Source: Candidatus Hydrogenedentota bacterium
GTDB taxonomy: Bacteria; Hydrogenedentota; Hydrogenedentia; Hydrogenedentales; JAEUWI01
Direction: 5' to 3'
NCBI GenBank assembly: GCA_016791475.1
Contig: JAEUWI010000060.1
Span: 1 to 42,453 of the forward strand
Length of the DNA: 42,453 bases
Shown: positions 37,010-42,453 of the stretch, one piece after another
Layout: each line of letters starts with the position of its first letter
How positions within the stretch are numbered: the first letter of the stretch is position 1
Program-made: the position numbers and the translations under genes
Notes under the pieces: generated by a model
Seen by the model: only the letters and a program-made list of their open reading frames with translations
Databases searched by the model: none
What the model was told of the DNA's origin: nothing

Positions 37010-37900
37010 ATGAAATCGATAAAGCAACTCAAGTACCTCGCGCTCGCCCTGGTGGCCGCGCTTGCCTTTGCACCGGGCGCGATGGCCCAGGAAGACCAGT
37101 GGGATATCAACGGCGACGTTGACAACGATGGACAGGTCGGTCCTACGGACATCCAGCACGTGATCAACGACGCCCTCGGCCTCAACGATCAAGGCCCGGA
37201 TGCGGTGAACCGCCCCCTGCGTCACTACATTGTAGCGAGCCCCCGAATTTCGCTCGCGCCCCGTCCCGGCGTGGAGCCCGGCTCCGAAGAACCCTGCAAC
37301 ATCATCGGTTCCGCCACCAACTTCCAGCGGGACAACGGACGCCTCGTGGTGCGCAAGAACACGGCGATAGCCTTCCGTTTCGACCGCAACATGGAAGGCG
37401 TTTGGCATGAAGGCGCCTGTGGATTGCTGCGCACCAGCCTGAAAGTCGAGATTCGACCGGTTGAACCGGAGCCCGCCGGTGGCGCCGTTGAAGGTGAAGG
37501 CGAGGGCGAGGGTGAAGGCGAGGGCGAGGGCGAGGGTGTGGAACCGGAATGGCGCCTGGTGGGTATTGACGATGCCGCCGGACGGGTCTGTGGACCCGCC
37601 ATCGGCACGGCAGACATTGCCGTTCGTACCCATTTCGAGCATCCCGGTCTCTTCCTGGTGCGCTGCACCATCCGGTCGGCCGCGATTCCCGAGGGTGAAA
37701 TCGCAGAACCCGGCCAGGAGCCGGTGCTTTGCGGCGGCAAGCGCGATATGGACGTCGTGACCACCCTGGTGCGGGTCGTCGATCGGGAAGCCATCGACGA
37801 GGACATCGAGTGGCAGATCGAGAACGATCCGCCCTCCGTCGGCAGCCGCTTCGGCAATCCGCTGGACGACGAAGTAGACGAGACCCTTCCGCTCCCGTAG
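37010..37900 (+). CDS. Secreted dockerin protein with (Gly-Glu)7 linker
   Basis: A 296-residue protein. Signal peptide (YLALALVAALAFAPGAMA), then at once a dockerin-type calcium loop and helix at about 29-53 (DINGDVDNDGQVGPTDIQH). Only one F-hand repeat is obvious, while classic type I dockerins have two. A domain with two cysteines on either side of a (Gly-Glu)7 linker follows; the part RVCGPAIGTADIAVRTHFEHPGLFLVRC-type region at about 190-225 looks Ig-like. The ATG has GGAG about 9 nt upstream. It lies 32 bp after the previous gene and before a strong terminator, so it closes the cohesin operon. It could bind one of the three cohesins; inference. Confidence 0.8.
   Translation: MKSIKQLKYLALALVAALAFAPGAMAQEDQWDINGDVDNDGQVGPTDIQHVINDALGLNDQGPDAVNRPLRHYIVASPRISLAPRPGVEPGSEEPCNIIGSATNFQRDNGRLVVRKNTAIAFRFDRNMEGVWHEGACGLLRTSLKVEIRPVEPEPAGGAVEGEGEGEGEGEGEGEGVEPEWRLVGIDDAAGRVCGPAIGTADIAVRTHFEHPGLFLVRCTIRSAAIPEGEIAEPGQEPVLCGGKRDMDVVTTLVRVVDREAIDEDIEWQIENDPPSVGSRFGNPLDDEVDETLPLP
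37493..37534 (+). repeat. Hexamer array coding for 7 Gly-Glu units
   Basis: Internal linker of the dockerin protein. Confidence 0.9.
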
Positions 37901-37941
37901 GGGATTGCGTGTGGGATGCCTCCCTCGGATGGAGGAGACCC

Positions 37942-37977
37942 GGCGGGCAGCCTGTGGACGGCTGCCCGCCTTCCTTT
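37942..37977 (+). terminator. Intrinsic terminator of the cohesin-dockerin operon
   Basis: Perfect 11-bp stem GGCGGGCAGCC / GGCTGCCCGCC with a 7-nt loop, then TTCCTTT. Confidence 0.88.
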
Positions 37978-37987
37978 CGTCAATTAC

Positions 37988-38019
37988 TTGTTGACAACAG
38001 GCAATTTTCGTGGTACCGT
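37988..38019 (+). promoter_or_regulatory. Promoter and candidate operator of the MarR gene
   Basis: TTGACA (37991-37996), 17-nt spacer ending CGTGG, TACCGT (38014-38019). The palindrome TGTTG-A-CAACA (37989-37999) covers the -35. The start codon is only 7 nt after the -10, so the transcript would be nearly leaderless. Confidence 0.6.
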
Positions 38020-38025
38020 TGCGCC

Positions 38026-38502
38026 ATGCCAAAGTCACTTCAAGAGGAACTCAAGCAGTCCAAGCCCTTCGCCAGCGTGGAGGTTGAGGCGTATGTGAGC
38101 CTCATGCGAACCTACGCGGTCCTCTCCCAGCCCGTGAACGATCTTTTCAAATCCTTCGGCATCACCCAGACCATTTACAACCTGATGCGCATAATCCGTG
38201 GAGGGCCACCGGAAGGCGTGCCTTGTTCGATTATTGCCGATCGCCTGGTGACCCGTGTTCCCGATGTGACCCGACTGGTGGATCGCGCCGTGGAAGCCGG
38301 GCTTGTGGCGCGCAATCGCCCCGAGTCCGACCGGCGCGTGGTCTTGCTCAGCCTGACACCGAAGGGAGCGCAACTATTGAGCGAACTGCAGGAACCGCTG
38401 CTGCGGGCTCACAACGCCCAGATGCAGGGCCTGAGCAAGACCGAACTGGCAACGCTGGTGGACCTTCTGGCCCGCCTTCGTTCAGGCGAGCATGCCGGGT
38501 AG
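38026..38502 (+). CDS. MarR-family transcriptional regulator
   Basis: A 158-residue winged-helix regulator. The N-terminal helix (VEAYVSLMRTYAVLSQPVND), the recognition part (IIADRLVTRVPDVTRLVDRAVEAGLVARN) and the wing (ESDRRVVLLSLTPKGAQLL) with the family signature DRR are all clear, and the length is normal. The ATG at 38026 is set by the start of the conserved region and the promoter. A palindrome lies on its own promoter and a similar one before the transporter gene behind it, so it likely represses itself and that gene. Ligand unknown. Confidence 0.92.
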   Translation: MPKSLQEELKQSKPFASVEVEAYVSLMRTYAVLSQPVNDLFKSFGITQTIYNLMRIIRGGPPEGVPCSIIADRLVTRVPDVTRLVDRAVEAGLVARNRPESDRRVVLLSLTPKGAQLLSELQEPLLRAHNAQMQGLSKTELATLVDLLARLRSGEHAG

Positions 38503-38520
38503 ATTTTTTTGCGGAATTAA

Positions 38521-38533
38521 TTGTTCCCAACAA
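38521..38533 (+). promoter_or_regulatory. Second candidate MarR operator
   Basis: TTGTT-CCC-AACAA, agreeing with the site at 37988 at 10 of 13 positions. It lies between the MarR stop and the EamA start. Confidence 0.5.
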
Positions 38534-38539
38534 ACAAAT

Positions 38540-38557
38540 GGGCCGATGTGTCGGCCC
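38540..38557 (+). promoter_or_regulatory. Hairpin before the transporter start codon
   Basis: GGGCCGA-TGTG-TCGGCCC, a 7-bp perfect stem ending 13 nt before the ATG. It abuts the weak ribosome site CGGA and could tune translation. Confidence 0.4.
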
Positions 38558-38570
38558 GGAATACCTGTCC

Positions 38571-39473
38571 ATGATCCGGCTCGACAAAAACGTGGTAATG
38601 CTCTGGCTGATGGCCCTCGCGCTGGCCATCGTCATCCTGATCTCACGCCATCTCATGGCCCACGGTCTGCATCCGCTCCACCTGGCGCTGATTCAGGCCC
38701 TCGGGAGCTTCCTGTCCATCCTCGCGGTTCGCCGCGGGACTCTGCCAGCCCTTCCCCTGCTCCGAGAAAGCACACGCTACTTCGCGTGGGCCTCGCTACT
38801 TGGCTTTACAATCCCGAATCTCATCGTTTTCGCCGCCGTGCCTCACACCGGGGTGGGTTTGGCCACGTTGGCGCACACGATGCCGCTGGTGGTCGCTTAT
38901 ATCATCGCCCTCGGCCTTCGGGTCGAATCCTTTCATCTTCGCAAGATGGTCTTTCTTGCCGTCACCGTCGCGGGTGCGGCCCTCTTCGCCGCCACGCGTC
39001 TGGGTGCGGGGAGCGGCGGCGTAACGCCCTGGCACGCCCTGCTCTTCCTGGCCCCGATATCCATCGGTATCGCCAACATCTACCGCTCTGTGTCGTGGCC
39101 CTCCGGGTTACGGCCCACCGAGGTTGCCCTGGTTACAACACTCGCGGCGACCGTCACCTTCAGCGCGCTGGCCCTGAAGCTCCCGGTTCATACGCCATTG
39201 AGTTTCTTTCTGGACGCGAAGCACGTGACGCTCCTGGCCTTCTTCATGGCGTTGGCGGGGCTGGGCCAGTTGCTGCTATTCCATCTCCAGGATGCGGCGG
39301 GGCCGGTGTTTATCGGCCAGACGGGAGCGCTGGTGGCACTTTTCGGCGGCGTGCTGGGTTTCGTATTTTTTGGGGAGACCTATACGGCGGTGACGCTGCT
39401 GGGCAGCCTGCTCATTATTCTGGGGGTGTACAAGTACTGTCAGATCTCGGCTGAGCCGGTGAAGACGCGGTAG
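38571..39473 (+). CDS. EamA/DMT-family membrane transporter
   Basis: A 300-residue protein with about ten membrane helices in two halves, as usual for the drug/metabolite transporter (EamA) superfamily. Landmarks are VMLWLMALALAIVILISRH at the start, PNLIVFAAVPHTGVGLATLAHTMP in the first half and QTGALVALFGGVLGFVFFGETYT in the second, the last being characteristic. The ATG at 38571 is preferred; ATG 38538 is in frame but would include the hairpin. The cargo is unknown. It is 68 bp behind the MarR gene and probably controlled by it. Its last 59 bp overlap the end of the convergent PepSY gene. Confidence 0.88.
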   Translation: MIRLDKNVVMLWLMALALAIVILISRHLMAHGLHPLHLALIQALGSFLSILAVRRGTLPALPLLRESTRYFAWASLLGFTIPNLIVFAAVPHTGVGLATLAHTMPLVVAYIIALGLRVESFHLRKMVFLAVTVAGAALFAATRLGAGSGGVTPWHALLFLAPISIGIANIYRSVSWPSGLRPTEVALVTTLAATVTFSALALKLPVHTPLSFFLDAKHVTLLAFFMALAGLGQLLLFHLQDAAGPVFIGQTGALVALFGGVLGFVFFGETYTAVTLLGSLLIILGVYKYCQISAEPVKTR

Positions 39474-40044
39474 TTCGCGAGGCGCGTCGCCCGGCCCGAA
39501 GCCGCTTCGGCCCGACCCACAGCCAGAAGCCGGTAACCGAAAACATCAGTAGCGCGCTTCCACCGACTGTTGTGCAGGCGACTTTGATCTGCTCGTTGCT
39601 GGTTCCCAGGTAGTGATCGAAGATTGAACCATCGTGAATGTTCTCGATGAAGTCGGACCGGCGCCGTTCGATGTGCAGGAGTTCCCCGGTGGTGCAGTCG
39701 AGCTGGACACCCCAGTAAGCGTCCAGGAACACGTATTTCACCATGCCCTTTTCGGGGCGAATGTCGATCCGCTCCAGCGCGAGGGACATATCGGGATCGA
39801 TCTTTTCCCGGGCGATACGGAAGGCGCGCCGAGTCAGCTCATCAATGGATAGCCATTTCGTCATGTCCGTGGAGACGCCCGTGTGGCTCCTGGGGAGAAT
39901 CAGCCCGCCCGAATGCTTTTTCCAGCCGAGCAGCAACCCGGTGACGGCGACGACGATAAACAGAGCGAAGAGGACGATTCCCATGGTGCGGTGTATCTTG
40001 CGCGCAATACGGATTGACCGCGCGAAGTGCCTGCGTTCAAGCAT
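39415..40044 (-). CDS. PepSY-associated transmembrane protein
   Basis: A 209-residue protein: cytoplasmic basic N-terminus, helix at about 22-42 (GIVLFALFIVVAVTGLLLGW), a PepSY-like periplasmic domain at about 60-150 with LTRRAFRIAREKIDPD, and a second helix at about 160-178 (GGSALLMFSVTGFWLWVG). Proteins of this type occur with iron or redox uptake systems, but none is nearby. ATG 40044 has AAGGAAG about 7 nt upstream. The last 25 or so residues (RRASRTTASSPAQPRSDS) are read from DNA that overlaps the EamA gene end and look like a read-through tail. Confidence 0.8.
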   Translation of the reverse strand: MLERRHFARSIRIARKIHRTMGIVLFALFIVVAVTGLLLGWKKHSGGLILPRSHTGVSTDMTKWLSIDELTRRAFRIAREKIDPDMSLALERIDIRPEKGMVKYVFLDAYWGVQLDCTTGELLHIERRRSDFIENIHDGSIFDHYLGTSNEQIKVACTTVGGSALLMFSVTGFWLWVGPKRLRAGRRASRTTASSPAQPRSDSTCTPPE

Positions 40045-40078
40045 CTGGAAACTTCCTTACGGCAAACAATAATAAGAA

Positions 40079-40116
40079 CGCGGCTGCGTGGCGCATCAAT
40101 GCGAAACGCAGCCGCG
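40079..40116 (-). terminator. Terminator of the prepilin gene
   Basis: An 11-bp stem CGCGGCTGCGT / ACGCAGCCGCG with a 16-nt loop; on the minus strand it is followed by TTCTTATTATTGTTT. Confidence 0.65.
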
Positions 40117-40142
40117 ATGTCCGTCTTCGGACCGGTATTATC

Positions 40143-41045
40143 TCAGATGGGGTTCGTTACAAAGACCCAGTCATAGCGGCCCATGTGGCGACCGCCGTCC
40201 ACCGTCACGGGGAAGCGCGTGTCGGGGTACTTGTGCCAGGTCACATGGCCGTCGAGATACAGCACATTGCCGCCGCCGGGCAGGTGCGCCCAGGCATCGG
40301 CTTTCGCGCTGATGTGATCCCACATGAGGGGCACGGTGCTCGATGCGACGGAAGACGCGCCGGGATTGTTGATATCCGTTATGGCGAACCGTTCGATGCC
40401 CTGGCGGAGGCGATAGAGCGTGTTGCCGCCACCGACCTGGGTGCCCGCGTGGGTCGCGGAGAAGGTGAAGTCATTCTTGCTTGCTTCGCCGTTGGTGGCG
40501 ATATTGGCGGCGCCAAGTTCACCGAAGGGCGTGGTGCGCATTTCTCCGGTGGTAAAGCGGTGACCGTTCCGGGCGTCCGAGCCGAGGGTGCCGGCGCGCG
40601 CGCCGAGCACGTTCACGTCGTCCATGATCATCCAGCCGGTGTAGTTGTAGGGACCGCGGGAAAGCTCCGCGCCCTCGATGATGCCGTTGCCGTTGCCCCA
40701 GGTGCCGTCGTAGCGCTCCATGGCCGTGCCCCGTGGCTCCGACGGACACCAGACGGTTTCCAGATCGGTCAGGTACTCCGGATAGACCGAGGGGCCGTCG
40801 AAGATGTGCTGCTGGCTCAGTTCGCCGAAGACATTGAAGATCAGGCGGGTGGGGTACTTGTTGCCCTTGCTCTCGTTGGCGAACATGGTGAGGGCCAGTC
40901 CCATCTGCTTCAGATTGTTCTGGCACGATGCGCGTCGCGCCGCTTCCCGGGCGCGTGACAGCGCCGGCAGCAGCAGGGCTGCGAGGATGCCGATGATCGC
41001 GATAACGACCAGCAATTCGATGAGTGTAAATCCCTTGCGTGACAT
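40143..41045 (-). CDS. Type IV/II pseudopilin-like protein, DUF1559 family
   Basis: A 300-residue protein with a prepilin N-terminus: short leader MSRKG, then [20 protein letters not shown] with the Glu at mature position 5, cut by prepilin peptidase. [19 protein letters not shown] follows, as in the DUF1559 family that is greatly expanded in planctomycetes and related phyla. The C-terminus has the H-x9-DG signature ([13 protein letters not shown]). Such proteins are exported by type II/IV pilus machinery, but function is not established. AGGAG lies about 14 nt before the ATG. A promoter with an inverted repeat lies upstream and a terminator follows, so it is a single-gene unit. Confidence 0.92.
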   Translation of the reverse strand: MSRKGFTLIELLVVIAIIGILAALLLPALSRAREAARRASCQNNLKQMGLALTMFANESKGNKYPTRLIFNVFGELSQQHIFDGPSVYPEYLTDLETVWCPSEPRGTAMERYDGTWGNGNGIIEGAELSRGPYNYTGWMIMDDVNVLGARAGTLGSDARNGHRFTTGEMRTTPFGELGAANIATNGEASKNDFTFSATHAGTQVGGGNTLYRLRQGIERFAITDINNPGASSVASSTVPLMWDHISAKADAWAHLPGGGNVLYLDGHVTWHKYPDTRFPVTVDGGRHMGRYDWVFVTNPI

Positions 41046-41112
41046 GATGCTCTATGGACTCCTGTGTTATCCTGAGACGTCCGGGGCCGCCACTCCCCTT
41101 GCGTTTTGTCAA

Positions 41113-41152
41113 GTGTTAACCGACATTAACACGACAATGGCCAGGCTGTCAA
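41113..41152 (-). promoter_or_regulatory. Promoter with inverted repeat for the prepilin gene
   Basis: On the minus strand TTGACA (41147-41152), 18-nt spacer ending CGTGT, TAATGT (41123-41128). The perfect repeat GTGTTAA-N6-TTAACAC (41113-41132) covers the -10, so a repressor there would block initiation. Confidence 0.55.
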
Positions 41153-41212
41153 CTATGAATTGAATGTATTTTCATATTTGAGTGTCCCCAACACCGGCGC
41201 CAGAGGAACATC

Positions 41213-41758
41213 ATGACCGAATCGATCCAATTTTCTGTTTTTATCGCCACCAGCCTCGATGGATTCATCGCGCGGACCGACGGGAGCCTGGACTGGCTGC
41301 CTGTGCCTGATGCCGACGGCCCCGAGGACTATGGCTATCACGCCTTCATGGATTCCGTCGACTGCCTGGTCATGGGGCGCAAGTCCTTTGAAACGGTGCA
41401 GGGTTTTACGCCGTGGCCTTACGAGGGGAAACGGGTAATCGTACTGAGCAGGACGATGGATGGGATTCCGACGGGATTCGAGGACCGGGCGGAACTGTTT
41501 AAGGGCACTACGGAGTCGCTCGTGGCTCAACTAGAATCGGAGGGTGTGCGCCGGGTGTATCTGGATGGGGGCGAGACGATTCAGAGCTTTCTGCGGGCGG
41601 GACTGGTGAGCGACATTCTGATTACCACGATTCCCGTTCTGATCGGGCAGGGGCGGCCGCTCTTTGGGCCGCTTGCGAACGATATTGCCCTCGAACACCT
41701 GCGCACAACCTCGTACCCAAACGGATTTGTGCAGTCGGTATACAGTGTCGAGCGTTGA
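41213..41758 (+). CDS. DHFR-like / RibD C-terminal-domain reductase
   Basis: A 181-residue protein of the dihydrofolate reductase-like superfamily (RibD_C group). FSVFIATSLDGFIARTDGSLDWL at the start, DCLVMGRKSFETV, KRVIVLSRT and VYLDGGETIQSFLRAGLVSDILITTIPVLIGQGRPLF-type block in the second half are standard. Such stand-alone proteins are NADPH-dependent reductases of unknown substrate, not proven folate enzymes. GGAA is near the ATG. Divergent from the prepilin gene and followed after 64 bp by a GNAT gene. Confidence 0.9.
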   Translation: MTESIQFSVFIATSLDGFIARTDGSLDWLPVPDADGPEDYGYHAFMDSVDCLVMGRKSFETVQGFTPWPYEGKRVIVLSRTMDGIPTGFEDRAELFKGTTESLVAQLESEGVRRVYLDGGETIQSFLRAGLVSDILITTIPVLIGQGRPLFGPLANDIALEHLRTTSYPNGFVQSVYSVER

Positions 41759-41822
41759 GACGAGGGCGACCGTGGCCTGGTCCAGGTGCGCCGATGGGGG
41801 TGAATTCGCTACAGTGTCCACT

Positions 41823-42290
41823 ATGACCATCCGCCCCTGCACCCCCGCCGACATCGACGCGCTGGCCGCCATCTACCGCGATGCGGTTCTGGAGATCGGC
41901 ATCACGGCCTACACCGCCGAGCAGGCCGCTATCTGGGCGTCCTTCCCCGATGATCGCCATGCCTTCGGGACCTTGCTGGGCCAGGGCATTGCGCTCATCG
42001 CGGACGTGGACGGTGCGCCCGCGGCCTTCTGCCATTTGCATCCGGGGGATCACATATCGCTGCTTTACACGGCCCCACGATTTGCGCGCATGGGGCTGGC
42101 GACGGCGGTTTACCTCGGTGTGGAAGCGCATGCGCGCAGTCAGGGCCAGGCGGTGCTCACGACGGACGCGAGCAAGATCTCCCGGCGTTTCTTCGAGCAC
42201 CATGGCTTCGTGGTGCGCCGGACCGAGCAGACGATACGCCTGGGTGTGGCTTTTGAGCGCTATCAAATGGAGAAGCGGCTGGAAGGATGA
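41823..42290 (+). CDS. GNAT acetyltransferase ending in tandem repeats
   Basis: A 155-residue GNAT protein. MTIRPCTPADIDALAAIYRDAV is a typical start, and the acetyl-CoA region reads LLYTAPRFARMGLATAVYLGVE with RFARMGLA as the binding loop at about residues 80-88; KISRRFFEHHGFVVRR closes the fold. No good ribosome site is visible before the ATG, which is fixed by homology. The TGA stop is the beginning of the downstream AGGATGA heptamer array, so the final residues may have changed. Substrate unknown. Confidence 0.87.
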   Translation: MTIRPCTPADIDALAAIYRDAVLEIGITAYTAEQAAIWASFPDDRHAFGTLLGQGIALIADVDGAPAAFCHLHPGDHISLLYTAPRFARMGLATAVYLGVEAHARSQGQAVLTTDASKISRRFFEHHGFVVRRTEQTIRLGVAFERYQMEKRLEG

Positions 42291-42453
42291 AGGATGAAAG
42301 TTGAAGGATGAAGGATGAAGGATGAAGGATGAAGGATGAAGGATGAAGGATGAAGGATGAAATCTGAAATCTGAAATCTGGAGTCTGGAGTCTGGAGTCT
42401 GGAGTCTGGAGTCTGGAGTCTGGAGTCTGGAGTCTGGAGTCTGGAGTCTGGAG
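42284..42453. repeat. Heptamer tandem-repeat block at the window end
   Basis: About ten AGGATGA units (with one AAGTTGA variant), then AATCTGA units, then more than ten AGTCTGG units, running beyond the window edge. Confidence 0.95.

Noticed and set aside
42284-42453. Regular repeats that might be taken for a CRISPR array
   Set aside because: Units are 7 bp and directly adjacent, with no spacers; no cas genes in the window.

Overview
The window looks like a chromosomal piece of a GC-rich, Gram-negative-type environmental bacterium. Long (Gly-Glu)n linkers in secreted proteins, dockerin and cohesin modules, a DUF1559-type prepilin with the H-x9-DG ending, a sulfatase and a ceramidase-type hydrolase together resemble Candidatus Hydrogenedentota or the neighbouring PVC/planctomycete-like phyla. 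That placement is inference from gene content; no rRNA or marker gene is present. No tRNA, rRNA or CRISPR array was seen.

Layout. 1-2.5 kb: an RHS/YD-repeat protein with a Cys-rich tip and a small membrane protein after it. 3-7.7 kb: a ceramidase-like secreted hydrolase and a five-PAS hybrid histidine kinase. 7.9-9.5 kb: a SAM methyltransferase and a four-helix-bundle (S23/Avd-like) gene bracketed by two palindromic composite repeats. 9.5-15 kb: an imuA-imuB-dnaE2 mutagenesis cassette preceded by a promoter whose spacer holds an inverted repeat; dnaE2 carries two in-frame short-tandem-repeat insertions. 15.2-18.7 kb: a beta-propeller surface protein, a MITE-like element of about 293 bp and a Cys-cluster protein. 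18.8-22.4 kb: a four-gene operon coupled by ATGA overlaps: lysine 2,3-aminomutase-type radical SAM enzyme, two ATP-grasp ligases and a GNAT acetyltransferase. 22.8-25.4 kb: sulfatase, DUF1697 protein and a coiled-coil protein. 26-31.8 kb: a 1940-residue secreted protein with six related units of about 236 residues. 32-37.9 kb: small secreted proteins, then a coupled operon of three cohesin-domain proteins, a degenerate dockerin-like protein and a dockerin protein. 38-42.3 kb: MarR regulator with EamA transporter, PepSY protein, prepilin, DHFR-like reductase and a second GNAT.

Two themes stand out. One is surface biology: cohesin/dockerin partners, (Gly-Glu)n stalks and Cys-TM-basic C-terminal anchors suggest an assembled cell-surface scaffold. 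The other is repeat biology: 7-bp and 9-bp tandem repeats and palindromic elements sit at gene ends, supply stop codons to three genes and interrupt dnaE2 in frame. The candidate undescribed systems I would rank highest are the KamA/double-ATP-grasp/GNAT operon, the cohesin-dockerin operon, and the repeat-bracketed four-helix-bundle unit.
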